In this document: one piece after another, positions 26,576-36,036 of the stretch | How the letters are laid out: every line of letters starts with the position of its first letter | Numbering within the stretch: the first letter of the stretch is position 1 | NCBI GenBank assembly: GCA_016927935.1 | Contig: JAFGLS010000195.1 | Coordinates: forward strand, 1-64,000 | Direction of reading: 5' to 3' | From: Syntrophaceae bacterium | GTDB taxonomy: Bacteria > Desulfobacterota > Syntrophia > Syntrophales > Smithellaceae | DNA: 64,000 bases | Notes under the pieces: generated by a model | The model's database searches: none | What the model was told of the DNA's origin: nothing | What the model saw: the letters and a program-made list of their open reading frames with translations, nothing else | Position numbers and translations under genes: made by a program

Positions 26576-29245
26576 TTACATCGGCATTCCAATAGTAAAT
26601 TCCCAACGTCCGGATGACGTATCGTTCAAGTCTCCACGATCAAGTATCCGGCCATATTCAAGCCTTAAAGGACCGATTGGCGAGTACCAGCGAATGCCGC
26701 CTCCAAATGACTTCCGTAAATCACCAACATCATATTTGCCGTCCCAGGAATTACCTGCGTCATAGAAAACGACAAGCTTCATTCCGGAATCTTTTATAAA
26801 GGGCAGTATTAATTCGAAATTAAATATCAACATATTCGTGCCGCCTATTACATCAGAAGTTCCTCCATTTGTAGGTCCGACATAACGAAATCCGCGCAGA
26901 GAATTGATGCCACCCAGAACATACCTGTTGGCAACGGGAATTAATTTCTCCATCTTACGTTCTATTTTTATTTCATCATAACCCTGAATATAACCGATTC
27001 GGCCTTTGGCAGCGAAAACGACATCAAAAAACAGAGGGAAATAGGTGAATAAACTTGCGCCATATTGCGTGTAATAAGCGTCGCCTCCCAATGGTCCGCC
27101 CGCATGTGTAACAGAAAGATTGGTCTTGGTTCCCATGGAGGGGAAAATATAGTCGTCTGTTGTATCACGAATAAAAGATAGTGTTGCGGCGCTGGTAACT
27201 GTTTTACCCTCTTGCTCTTTAACGTAGTCAGTAGCTAACGACGAAATATCTTTTATATCGTCTGTGTAATATTTATAACCTAAATAGCCGACAACCCTTT
27301 CAAAAAGAGGATAACCAAAAGTTAAACCTGTGCCCTGAGAATCCACTTTATAATAGTCATATTCTCTTAAATATTTCCAGATATCTACCTTGCACCAAAG
27401 CGGCAAATCAAAAAGCCATGGTTCCGTGAAGGACAGATCATAATTATTCATTTGAGAACCCAGTGACGCTCTCAGACTTAAAATCTGGCCATAGCCCAGA
27501 AAATTTTGCTGAATAATTTGAGCCATTCCTATGAACTTATCAGAGGCGCTATAGCCTGCACCGAGCATAAACATACCCGTACTTTTTTCCTTAACACGGA
27601 TATTGATATCAGTTGTATTTTCATCAGTACCCTTTTCTGTTTGAAAATCAACTTCTTCAAAATATCTTAATCTGTTTAGCTTGGCGTAACTGCTTTTTAA
27701 TTTGCTGCTGGAATAAAGATCGCCTTCGGCTACATTCAACTGACGCCGGATAACCTTATCACGGGTAATAGTATTGCCAAAAATATTGATATGACTTATA
27801 TAAATCGGTTCACCCTTGTTTATTTGAAAATCAACATCAACCAACTGCTCATTTTCCTTTCTATCAATTTTGGGGTTAACATTAGCATTGGCGTAACCTT
27901 CATCATTACAGGCTTGTGTAAGTTGATCCAAGTCTCTAATAATTGCTTCCCTGCTATAATCATCGCCCCTTTTAACTTTAAGGGACTTGGACAATTCTTC
28001 TCTTGATTTTTCCAGTAAATCACCGGAAATTTCCACCTTACCTACTTTAAATCTTTTTCCTTCCTGGATTTTTATTTTTACATAAACTCCTTTTTCATCG
28101 GTAGTTATTTCAGGATCGGCAACCTGAGCATCAATAAAACCATTGTTGAGATAATAAGCGTTTATTTTGCCGACGTCCTGTTTGAGCTGATCGCGTTTCA
28201 ACAAACCGGAATCGGTAATAAAAGAAAAAAATCCTTTTTCTGAAGTACTCATTATTTTTTTCAATTCTTTAGATCTATATGCTTCGTTGCCTTCAAAAGT
28301 GATCGTTCTAATATAGAGTCTGTCGTTTTCTTTTATATCAAGAATAACTCGAAAATCTTTTTCTCCATCCTGTTCGACTCTGTCTTTTATTTCTGCATTA
28401 TAATAGCCCTTGCTGTCATAAAGTGCCTTTATCTTTTCAATATCGGCTTTAATTTGTTCCTGATTAAGACTTTGTTTTGTCTTGATTGTCAAAATTTCCT
28501 GAATATCATCTTTGCTTAATGCCTTATTGCCAATTATGCTGATATCAGAAACAAGTCCTTTTTCCTGCACTGTAAATGTAATGACTTTTCCTTCGGGTGT
28601 TGAGGCAGTTTCTGCAGTTACGTCCAGAAAATAACCCATTTTAAAAATTGTTTTAATATCATCCGCTATATCAGCTTCGGAAAGAATACCACCTTTCTTA
28701 CTTTTGATTTTTGCAATGATTGCCGAATAATTTATCTTCCGGTTGCCCTGAATTTCAATGCTCGCTATTTTTTGAATCACTCCTACCCTATCAAGAATGT
28801 CCACCTTTAGCTGCCCAATAATAGCGCTAAGATTAACCACACCTCTGCCATAAGCAGAAACTGGGGATAAAGCGCTTTGCCTTTCTACATCGATTATTTT
28901 AACGTCAATGTTCAGGGATTTGCCAAACTGCGTAAGTGTTCCTGTAATCACAAAATCTGCTTCCTTTGATTTTCCGCAATCAATAGCTTTATTTTCGTCA
29001 ATACTGACGAAGCTTTCGAGGAATTCATCAGCAGGAATTATTTGAACAGATTTTTCTTTCTTTAATTCCTCTGATAAATTTTTATAAAAAGATTCACGAA
29101 TAGCCGCTTTATCCTGATTGCTGAATATTTCAAAAGGCATCACGACCATTTTCTTGACTTCTTCCGAATATACCCGTGGAACAAAAAGAATAATAAAAAA
29201 TGAAAAAATGAAAAATATTTTACATGCTGTTTTATTGGTATTCAT
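26576..29245 (-). CDS. bamA: Outer membrane protein assembly factor BamA with extra N-terminal domain
   Basis: The outer-membrane beta-barrel insertase. The ORF opens at 29341, but GGAGAAATTT before the ATG at 29245 and the signal peptide (KIFFIFSFFIILFVPRVYS) set the start, giving 889 residues and a 14-nt overlap with lolD. After the signal come about 145 residues (MVVMPFEIFSNQDK...FVITGTLTQFGKSLNIDVKIID) resembling the TolB N-terminal/FlgO-like fold. Then five POTRA domains (the first begins IASIEIQGNRKIN) and the C-terminal barrel with GGINSLRGFRYVGP, the conserved RGF loop. The protein ends in the aromatic-poor WEFTIGMPM. It is longer than the usual 790-810 residues because of the extra domain. 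Confidence 0.93.
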   Translation of the reverse strand: MNTNKTACKIFFIFSFFIILFVPRVYSEEVKKMVVMPFEIFSNQDKAAIRESFYKNLSEELKKEKSVQIIPADEFLESFVSIDENKAIDCGKSKEADFVITGTLTQFGKSLNIDVKIIDVERQSALSPVSAYGRGVVNLSAIIGQLKVDILDRVGVIQKIASIEIQGNRKINYSAIIAKIKSKKGGILSEADIADDIKTIFKMGYFLDVTAETASTPEGKVITFTVQEKGLVSDISIIGNKALSKDDIQEILTIKTKQSLNQEQIKADIEKIKALYDSKGYYNAEIKDRVEQDGEKDFRVILDIKENDRLYIRTITFEGNEAYRSKELKKIMSTSEKGFFSFITDSGLLKRDQLKQDVGKINAYYLNNGFIDAQVADPEITTDEKGVYVKIKIQEGKRFKVGKVEISGDLLEKSREELSKSLKVKRGDDYSREAIIRDLDQLTQACNDEGYANANVNPKIDRKENEQLVDVDFQINKGEPIYISHINIFGNTITRDKVIRRQLNVAEGDLYSSSKLKSSYAKLNRLRYFEEVDFQTEKGTDENTTDINIRVKEKSTGMFMLGAGYSASDKFIGMAQIIQQNFLGYGQILSLRASLGSQMNNYDLSFTEPWLFDLPLWCKVDIWKYLREYDYYKVDSQGTGLTFGYPLFERVVGYLGYKYYTDDIKDISSLATDYVKEQEGKTVTSAATLSFIRDTTDDYIFPSMGTKTNLSVTHAGGPLGGDAYYTQYGASLFTYFPLFFDVVFAAKGRIGYIQGYDEIKIERKMEKLIPVANRYVLGGINSLRGFRYVGPTNGGTSDVIGGTNMLIFNFELILPFIKDSGMKLVVFYDAGNSWDGKYDVGDLRKSFGGGIRWYSPIGPLRLEYGRILDRGDLNDTSSGRWEFTIGMPM

Positions 29246-29903
29246 AAATTTCTCCATCGCGCAGAAGAATCTTCTCAGACATTCTTTCTGCCAGTAATTT
29301 ATTATGGGTGACTGTGACAAGTGTAATTTTTTTCTCCACATTCAAGTTTATCAGAATGTCTTCTATCTTTTTTCCTGTTTCTGTGTCAAGATTTCCAGTA
29401 GGTTCATCAACAAGCAATATTTCCGGCTCCATAATTAAAGCACGGGCAATTGCCACCCTCTGTTGTTCGCCTCCGGAGAGTTCTCCCGGTTTGTGCCTGA
29501 TTCTGTTGTCTAATCCAACTTCTTTGAGCAATTTGCAAGCTTTTTCTCCTGCCTGTTTTTTCTTTAGGCCTCCTATTAAAGCCGGCATCATGGTATTTTC
29601 CAAAGCATTAAACTCCGGCAGAAGATTACTGAACTGAAAAACGAATCCTATATTCGAATTGCGGAAAGAAGCTCTCTTTTTTTCTTCCCATTCAAAAACA
29701 TTACTGCCATCAATAATAAGACATCCCTTAGTGGGGTGATCCAGCATTCCCAGAATATGAATTAGGGTGCTCTTGCCCGCGCCGGAAGCACCTAGAACAG
29801 CAAGAGAAGCGCCCTTTTCTATCTCCATGTTTAGATTTCGTAAAACCTCTATTTTGTTTTCTTCTTTAAAAAATGTCTTTGATAAATTTTCCAGTACAAT
29901 CAT
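29232..29903 (-). CDS. lolD: Lipoprotein-releasing system ATP-binding protein
   Basis: A 223-residue ABC ATPase. LolD powers LolC/E to extract lipoproteins from the inner membrane for transfer to LolA. Walker A is GASGAGKSTL, the signature LSGGEQQRVAIARAL, Walker B ILLVDEPTGNLD, and the H-loop VTVTHN. It lies 26 nt after the lolC-like permease and overlaps bamA, so lipoprotein sorting and BAM synthesis are coupled. Confidence 0.94.
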   Translation of the reverse strand: MIVLENLSKTFFKEENKIEVLRNLNMEIEKGASLAVLGASGAGKSTLIHILGMLDHPTKGCLIIDGSNVFEWEEKKRASFRNSNIGFVFQFSNLLPEFNALENTMMPALIGGLKKKQAGEKACKLLKEVGLDNRIRHKPGELSGGEQQRVAIARALIMEPEILLVDEPTGNLDTETGKKIEDILINLNVEKKITLVTVTHNKLLAERMSEKILLRDGEIYEYQ

Positions 29904-29929
29904 AATGACTTACATTAAGCATTTATTTG

Positions 29930-31213
29930 TTATTCATATCTTAAAGCTTCAGCGGGATCTATCTGGGAAGCCCTAAATGACGGATAAATTGTTGATAAAA
30001 AGCAAATAAGCAGAGTGCCGGCAACAATGATTAAAATGTCACCATAGTTCACTTTCGAAGGAAGCTCGCTTAAATAGTAAACATCCCCCGGCAAAAACTT
30101 AAAGTGAAAAATATTTTCCACGAAAAGCGACACCTGTTGTATATTTAAAGCCACTGCTATCCCTGCAATGCAACCCAATATAGTGCCGATAACACCGATA
30201 ATCATGCCCTGATAAATAAATATTTTCATCACGCTTAAAGAAGTCGCTCCCATTGATTTCAAAATAGCAATGTCTTTGTTCTTTTCCATTACAATCATGA
30301 TCAACGCGCTGATTATATTGAACGCGGCGACAAGAACAATTAAACTCAAAATAATAAACATGACGCGTTTTTCCAATTTTAAAGCGGAAAACAGGTTCTT
30401 ATTCATCTGCATCCAGTTTTGCGTCCAAAAAGGGAATCCCAGTTTACTTTGAATTTTTCTGGCAATAACATCAGCCTTGTAAATATCATCAACTTTTATA
30501 TCAATTCCTGTGACAGTATCGCCCGCTCGCAAAAATTTCTGACAGCTTTCCAAAGATAAATAAGCAAGAGTTGAATCGTATTCGTAGAATCCGGATTCAA
30601 ATATACCGACAACAACAAATTTTCCCATCAGGGGAACCATGCCCATGGGAGTTGGAATACTGACCGGAGAAATAATTGTCACGGTATCATATAGAAAAAT
30701 CCCCATGTTCCTGGCCATTTCTTTACCGATAATTATGCCTTCCGGTGGGGCGCCATCGTTTTTATAATTCAGAGAAATTTCCTGCGGAATTTTATTGAGA
30801 TAGTTAAGATGACCTTCTCTGATTTTTCCCAGATTTATAACTTTAAAAGCACTCTGGGTATCCAAAGCGCGGATGACTATACCGGTAACGCCATTGCCGT
30901 TGCGAATCATCGCCTGCGTGTAAATAAATGGTGTGGACGCAACAACTCCCTTTATGCCGGTAATTTTCTCGCGAACCTGCTGATAATTTTTCATGGGGCC
31001 GGTCATATCGGTTGTCACCTCCACATGAGCCTTGATCCCCAGAATTTTCGTGCGCAAATCATCCTCAAAACCGTTCATAACCGCCAACACGATAATCAAG
31101 GCCGCCACACCCAAAAAAATACCAAAGACCGATATGAAGGTAATCACGGAAACGAACATCTGTTTGCGTTTTGCTTTTAAATAGCGTCTGCTTATAAAAA
31201 GTTCGTAGGGCAT
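29930..31213 (-). CDS. lolC: Lipoprotein-releasing system permease (LolC/LolE)
   Basis: A 427-residue FtsX/MacB-type permease with one N-terminal and three C-terminal membrane helices and a large periplasmic domain between. PYELFISRRYLKAKRKQMFVSVITFISV is the classic LolC/E start. I use the ATG at 31213 with AGGAAATAG upstream rather than the ORF opening at 31303. Only one permease gene is present, so it probably works as a homodimer or LolF-like form. It follows lysS, as in many proteobacteria. Confidence 0.92.
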   Translation of the reverse strand: MPYELFISRRYLKAKRKQMFVSVITFISVFGIFLGVAALIIVLAVMNGFEDDLRTKILGIKAHVEVTTDMTGPMKNYQQVREKITGIKGVVASTPFIYTQAMIRNGNGVTGIVIRALDTQSAFKVINLGKIREGHLNYLNKIPQEISLNYKNDGAPPEGIIIGKEMARNMGIFLYDTVTIISPVSIPTPMGMVPLMGKFVVVGIFESGFYEYDSTLAYLSLESCQKFLRAGDTVTGIDIKVDDIYKADVIARKIQSKLGFPFWTQNWMQMNKNLFSALKLEKRVMFIILSLIVLVAAFNIISALIMIVMEKNKDIAILKSMGATSLSVMKIFIYQGMIIGVIGTILGCIAGIAVALNIQQVSLFVENIFHFKFLPGDVYYLSELPSKVNYGDILIIVAGTLLICFLSTIYPSFRASQIDPAEALRYE

Positions 31214-31262
31214 TAAAATACTATTTCCTGTTTTGTAAATAAAATTATGGGGAAATTTTATT

Positions 31263-32744
31263 TTATTCCTGCTTCGTTCTGAGCAGCGGGAATAAAATAA
31301 CATCTCTGATGGAAGCTGCGTCAGTAAAAAGCATTACCAGACGGTCAATTCCGATGCCTTCTCCGGCGGTCGGCGGCATGGCGTATTCCAAAGTCCGGAT
31401 ATAGTCCTCATCCATTTCATGAGCTTCTTCACTGCCTTCTTCTCTTTCCTTTAATTGCTGAAGGAATCTCTCTTTTTGATCGACAGGATCGTTTAATTCT
31501 GAAAATGCGTTGGCAATCTCTCTGCCGCAAATATACAATTCAAAACGATCAACGATATCTTCATCATTTTTTGATCTTCTGGAAAGTGGAGAGATAATTA
31601 CCGGATAATGAGTTACAAATGTCGGTTGAACAAGTTTCTTCTCCACTCCTTCATCGAAAACAGCCATTAAAATTTTCCCCAAATGATCCGTCGGCTTAAC
31701 ATTACATCCGGCCTTTCGGGCAAAAGCCAGAGCCTTTTTTTGATCTTTCAGACAGGCTGGTTCCATTCCGACTAATTGCACAAGCGCTTCTTTCACGGAA
31801 ATACGCCGCCAGGGCGGAGTTAAATCTATTGGTGTGTTCTGATAATTAAATTTCAATTTGCCGAATATATTCTTGGCCAGAAAAACAAATAAATCCTCGG
31901 TAAGAGACATCAAATCCTCATAAGTGCTGTATGCCTGGTAAAACTCCAACATGGTAAACTCGGGATTATGAAATGTGGAAATGCCTTCATTGCGGAAGTT
32001 CCTGTTGATTTCATAAACTCTCTCCAAGCCGCCGGTAACAAGCCTTTTCAAATAAAGCTCCGGAGCTATACGCAGATAAAAATCCATATTAAGGGCGTTG
32101 TGATGAGTTTTAAAAGGACGGGCTAAGGCACCACCGGCATGCGACTGCATCATCGGTGTTTCCACTTCCAGAAAATCCCGCTCATCCATAAACTGCCGGA
32201 TTAATTTTATAATACGGCTGCGCCGGTGGAAGATTTCCTTAACTTTGGGATTGGCAATCAAATCCAAATATCTCTGACGGTATCTTGTTTCGATATCGGT
32301 AAGACCATGCCACTTTTCCGGCAAAGGCCGTATTGATTTGGACAGTAGAATTAACTTCTGAGCTTCAATTGTCAATTCATTGGTTTTTGTGCGAAACAAT
32401 TTCCCGGAAATATAAATAATATCGCCTATATCCAGTTTCTTAAAAACAAAATAGTCCTCGGCGCTTAAAATATTTTTACCAATGTAACCCTGAATCTGCC
32501 CTTTATAATCCTGAATTTTTATAAACGCTGCTTTGCCGAAATTACGTACAGCCATTAAACGTCCGGCCACGGAAAAGGTACTTTTTAATTTGGCCAGAGT
32601 TTCGCTGTCAGATGAGCCAAAATCAGCCAATATTTCTTTCGTTGTATTTTGAGGTTTGATATCATTGGGATATAAATCAACTCCAGCCGATTTTAAATCA
32701 GATATTTTTTCCCGACGGATGTTCAAAAGTTCATTATCTTCCAT
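31263..32744 (-). CDS. lysS: Lysyl-tRNA synthetase, class II
   Basis: A 493-residue class II LysRS. The N-terminal OB-fold anticodon-binding domain (TFSVAGRLMAVRNFGKAAFIKIQD) is followed by motif 2-type FRNEGISTFHNPEFTMLEFYQAY and motif 3 PPTAGEGIGIDRLVMLFTDAASIRDVILFP. It heads the long minus-strand envelope cluster; lysS-lolC-lolD-bamA order is common in related bacteria. The divergent gap to the acyl-CoA synthetase holds its promoter. Confidence 0.96.
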   Translation of the reverse strand: MEDNELLNIRREKISDLKSAGVDLYPNDIKPQNTTKEILADFGSSDSETLAKLKSTFSVAGRLMAVRNFGKAAFIKIQDYKGQIQGYIGKNILSAEDYFVFKKLDIGDIIYISGKLFRTKTNELTIEAQKLILLSKSIRPLPEKWHGLTDIETRYRQRYLDLIANPKVKEIFHRRSRIIKLIRQFMDERDFLEVETPMMQSHAGGALARPFKTHHNALNMDFYLRIAPELYLKRLVTGGLERVYEINRNFRNEGISTFHNPEFTMLEFYQAYSTYEDLMSLTEDLFVFLAKNIFGKLKFNYQNTPIDLTPPWRRISVKEALVQLVGMEPACLKDQKKALAFARKAGCNVKPTDHLGKILMAVFDEGVEKKLVQPTFVTHYPVIISPLSRRSKNDEDIVDRFELYICGREIANAFSELNDPVDQKERFLQQLKEREEGSEEAHEMDEDYIRTLEYAMPPTAGEGIGIDRLVMLFTDAASIRDVILFPLLRTKQE

Positions 32745-32773
32745 AGTTTCCCCACTTTTGTGAAGTTTGTTTA

Positions 32774-32800
32774 ACTATATTCTTTTAGCCAAATAGTCAA
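32774..32800 (-). promoter_or_regulatory. Candidate promoter of the lysS/envelope cluster
   Basis: On the minus strand TTGACT (32800-32795) is followed after 15 nt by TATAGT (32779-32774), about 30 nt before lysS. The spacing is short but both hexamers are near consensus. Confidence 0.35.
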
Positions 32801-32965
32801 GTATAACAATATTATTTATGAAAATGGATTCCCTCCAAAAAGCAGTTTGATAAATGGATAAATGCTTATTAAGCCCAACATTACGCGATAATGCGTAAAC
32901 CTTCTAAATATGTTAAAAATGTTGTATGTATACACTCAAGTACATCTTATCAAAGGAAACCATCA

Positions 32966-35116
32966 ATGTTTGAAAATCCACTGCACTTACTCATGAATCC
33001 AAAATCCATCGCTGTGGTCGGGGCAAACAATATCCCGACGAAAATGGGCACCATCCAGGCCTTGAGTATTTTAAAGGACGGCTATCAGGGCAAGGTTTTT
33101 CCTATCCATCCCAAAGAGAAAAATGTCCTGGGATTAAAAACCTACACTTCCCCTGAAGACCTGCCGGAAGTTCCCGATTTGGCCGTGCTGATAGTTCCGA
33201 TAAAATCCGTCATTCCCCTTATTGAGAGCTTCGGCAAAATCGGCACAAAAAGAGCAATCATTATCACGGGTGGCTTCAGGGAAACAGGCGAAGCCGGTCA
33301 GAAGATGGAAAACGAGCTCAATGAAACGGCCAATCTTTACGGACTGCGTTTTGTCGGTCCCAATTGCCTGGGAATATTCAACTCTCAAATTTCCTTAAAC
33401 ACGACCGTTTTCACTATTTCCAGAGAACCGGGTTTCATGGGCTTTGCCTCACAGAGCGGCACCTACGTGACTCAGGCGGTTCCCGCTTTGAAAAAAAGAG
33501 GTTTCCGTTTCAGCAAAGCCTTGAGTCTGGGCAATGAAGCCAATATCAATATGGTTGACGCACTGGAATATCTTGGAGAGGATGAGCAGACCAAAGCCAT
33601 CATTCTTTACATAGAAGGAATCCGCGACGGAAAAAGATTCGTTGAAGTCGCCCGCAAAATTACACCGCGCAAACCGGTGATCGCGCAGTATGTGGGCGGA
33701 TCCGCCTCCGGCGCTCGTGCGGGAAAGAGCCACACGGGAGCCATGGCCGGGCCTGATTTCCTCTATAACGGGATTTTCAAGCAGGCCGGAATCATCAGAG
33801 TGGATTCGGTTGAAGATCTCTATGCCAACGGCTGGACCATGGCCACCCAGCCGCCGCTCAAAGGAAACCGCGTGGGCATCATGACCAACTCCGGCGGCCC
33901 GTCAACAACCATTTCTTATGTCTGCGATTCTCTCGGACTCACGGTGCCGCGTTTTTCCGATGACCTGCAGAAGGAAATCAGAAAACACATCGAGCCGCAC
34001 GCCTCGGCTGCCAATCCTGTTGATTTGACATTCGACGTGAGTATAAAGAAACTCGCCATAACGCTTCCGGAAATAATCGCGAAGAGTGGCGAAGTTGATG
34101 CTATTGTCATTCACGGGGTAATGATGACCGGTTATATGCGCGAAATTTATCCGCATATGAAGGAAATGGCCGGCAATATTTCCCTGGAGGAATTTTTAAA
34201 GTTCGCCAAACCGGTTGTCAACGAGGTTTTTGAACTGCCCCGTAAATACAACATGCCTTTTCTGATTTCTTCTTTTTTTGACGAAGAAGACTGCTACACC
34301 AAAGGCTATATGGACAACAACGTTCCCGTTTTTCGATTCCCGGAAAAAGCCGCCATCGCCTTGGGCTGTCTTTACCGTTACAAACAAATCAGGGAACGCA
34401 TGCCTCACCAAGAAGTTGTTCTACCAGAAATAAATAAGTCGGCGATGGAAATTATCAGGCATGCGCAAAAAAACAACCATAAGGCTCTGAATGAATATGA
34501 GGCCAAAAAGCTGCTTGCCTGCTATGGCGTGCCAATAACAAAAGAAGAACTGGCAGCGACGATTGAAGAAACTGTGGCAGCCGCTGCAAAAATTGGCTAT
34601 CCGGTGGCACTCAAAGCCTGCAGTTGGAAAATCATGCACAAAAGCGGCAAGGGACTTATCGCGCTTAATGTAGAAAACGAAACACAACTGAAAAAGGAAT
34701 TTGAAAATATTCAAAAAAACGCCGGAAAGGCAGTGCTGGTACTGGTGCAGGAAATGCTCAAAGGCAGCCGAGAATTCCTGGCCGGCATGACGCGCTTTGC
34801 CGGTTTTGGTCCCTGCGTTATTTTTGGACTGGGCGGAGTATTCACGGAAGTTTTCAAAGACACATCTTTGCGCCTTGCGCCCGTTGCCGATACAGACGTG
34901 CAAGAAATGTTTGCGGAAATCAAAGCCAATAAACTGCTTGATGAATTCCGGGGAATGCCGAAGGTTAAAACAGATAAACTCTCTCAGATAATTCAAGCAG
35001 TGGGAAATATAGCCCTTCTACATCCGGAAATTGCCGAGATCGATCTCAATCCGATTATCATCAACGGAACGGAGCCGGTTGTCGCCGACGCACTGATTGT
35101 GCTGGAAAGTAAATGA
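32966..35116 (+). CDS. Acyl/acetyl-CoA synthetase, ADP-forming (fused alpha and beta)
   Basis: A 716-residue NDP-forming acyl-CoA synthetase that couples acyl-CoA cleavage to ATP formation, or the reverse. The alpha part has a CoA-binding domain (KSIAVVGANNIPTKMGT) and a succinyl-CoA-ligase-like flavodoxin domain with the phosphohistidine segment AGKSHTGAMAGPD. The beta part, from about residue 485, is an ATP-grasp domain (KALNEYEAKKLLACYGVPI, EIDLNPIIINGTEPVVADALI). The track opens at 32891, but AAGGAAACC before 32966 and the family start MFENPLHLLMNPKSIAVVG favour the later ATG. The acyl substrate is not predictable. It stands alone, divergent from lysS. Confidence 0.88.
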   Translation: MFENPLHLLMNPKSIAVVGANNIPTKMGTIQALSILKDGYQGKVFPIHPKEKNVLGLKTYTSPEDLPEVPDLAVLIVPIKSVIPLIESFGKIGTKRAIIITGGFRETGEAGQKMENELNETANLYGLRFVGPNCLGIFNSQISLNTTVFTISREPGFMGFASQSGTYVTQAVPALKKRGFRFSKALSLGNEANINMVDALEYLGEDEQTKAIILYIEGIRDGKRFVEVARKITPRKPVIAQYVGGSASGARAGKSHTGAMAGPDFLYNGIFKQAGIIRVDSVEDLYANGWTMATQPPLKGNRVGIMTNSGGPSTTISYVCDSLGLTVPRFSDDLQKEIRKHIEPHASAANPVDLTFDVSIKKLAITLPEIIAKSGEVDAIVIHGVMMTGYMREIYPHMKEMAGNISLEEFLKFAKPVVNEVFELPRKYNMPFLISSFFDEEDCYTKGYMDNNVPVFRFPEKAAIALGCLYRYKQIRERMPHQEVVLPEINKSAMEIIRHAQKNNHKALNEYEAKKLLACYGVPITKEELAATIEETVAAAAKIGYPVALKACSWKIMHKSGKGLIALNVENETQLKKEFENIQKNAGKAVLVLVQEMLKGSREFLAGMTRFAGFGPCVIFGLGGVFTEVFKDTSLRLAPVADTDVQEMFAEIKANKLLDEFRGMPKVKTDKLSQIIQAVGNIALLHPEIAEIDLNPIIINGTEPVVADALIVLESK

Positions 35117-35170
35117 TAATTAACGTAGAGCTCTGTGCGGCGTATCATTTATGTCCGCACCAGTGCTTTT

Positions 35171-35704
35171 TTAGCGACGGTCAGCATTGAACCCGATGCG
35201 TCTTGTCTTCGGAGGCAGCGTTGGGTCCATCAGTTGCTTGATCGCTTCGACCAGGACCATTATCTGTTCGTCATGGTCGCCTAATTTTCTCTCCAACTCT
35301 GCAATCTTTCTCGCCAGTTCTTTATGTCCGGAGATCATCTCTCGAAGCCGGACAAAGGCTCTTACGACAAATACGCTGACATCGATCGCCTTGGACGAAT
35401 TCAGCACACTCGCTGCCATGATTGCACCGTGTTCCGTGAAGGCGCAAGGATTGAACGGTGAGAACTTCAGGTTCTGAAGGTGGTCACAGTTTGTTACCAC
35501 CTCCTGCTTCTCCTTTTTAGTGAGGCGGAACATGAAGTCAGGAGGGAAACGGTCAGCATTTCGGCGAATGGCTTGATTGAGGGCCTTGGTAGTAACACCA
35601 TAAGCTTCAGCAAGGTCGCTGTCTATGATTACCTTCTCGCCGCGAATCAGCAGTATTCGCTGCTGGATCTTGCCGATTTTAACCAACTCTTGCGACTTCA
35701 CCAT
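35171..35704 (-). CDS. ORF6N-domain protein
   Basis: A 177-residue protein. The N-terminal ORF6N DNA-binding domain (ILLIRGEKVIIDSDLAEAYGVTTKALNQAIRRNADRFP) is followed by FMFRLTKKEKQEVVTNCDHL and FTEHGAIMAASVLNSSKAIDVSVFVVRAFVRLRE, then a coiled coil (KIAELERKLGDHDEQIMVLVEAIKQLM). Such proteins are widespread in phages and bacterial accessory regions, and their function in bacteria is unclear. The VVTNCDHL codons form a palindrome that is nearly repeated upstream of the gene, suggesting autoregulation. It marks the start of an accessory region. Confidence 0.85.
   Translation of the reverse strand: MVKSQELVKIGKIQQRILLIRGEKVIIDSDLAEAYGVTTKALNQAIRRNADRFPPDFMFRLTKKEKQEVVTNCDHLQNLKFSPFNPCAFTEHGAIMAASVLNSSKAIDVSVFVVRAFVRLREMISGHKELARKIAELERKLGDHDEQIMVLVEAIKQLMDPTLPPKTRRIGFNADRR
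35478..35502. promoter_or_regulatory. Palindrome inside the ORF6N gene
   Basis: AGGTGGTCACAGTTTGTTACCACCT is an imperfect palindrome with GGTGGT/ACCACC arms within the codons for VVTNCDHL. It matches the palindrome upstream of the gene at 19 of 22 core positions. Confidence 0.5.
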
Positions 35705-35723
35705 CCCACCTCCCTATGCACCC

Positions 35724-35750
35724 AAAGTGGTCGCAGATTGTGACCACCTT
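35724..35750. promoter_or_regulatory. Palindromic candidate operator upstream of the ORF6N gene
   Basis: GTGGTCGCAGATTGTGACCAC has 6-bp perfect outer arms (GTGGTC/GACCAC) and two further inner pairs. It lies 20 nt upstream of the start codon, where it could overlap the promoter. It resembles the intragenic palindrome. Read on the minus strand it would encode VVTICDHF, so it could also be a gene remnant. The rest of 35705-36036 is AT-rich and shows no supportable gene. Confidence 0.5.
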
Positions 35751-36036
35751 TTCAATCCTACTTCGGCCCTGACAATGTTTATGCAGTCCGTATAATTCTG
35801 TAAACACAGACAGTTACTTCTGTATAAATCGTTTTTGAGTGTTTTCTTTATAACAATTATAGTTAAATAAAATCAAGCCATTAAATCCTAATTTATACTT
35901 TTTCGTTTCCGGTTTATCTCTTTAAGGTTTAAATGAAATTTTTAATTGACTTGAAAACTGCTGTCAGTTTAGGTTTTGCCTGAGATTACTTTCCTGATTT
36001 TTTTTAGATTGCTGGAATCTTATTTGTTACCTTACT

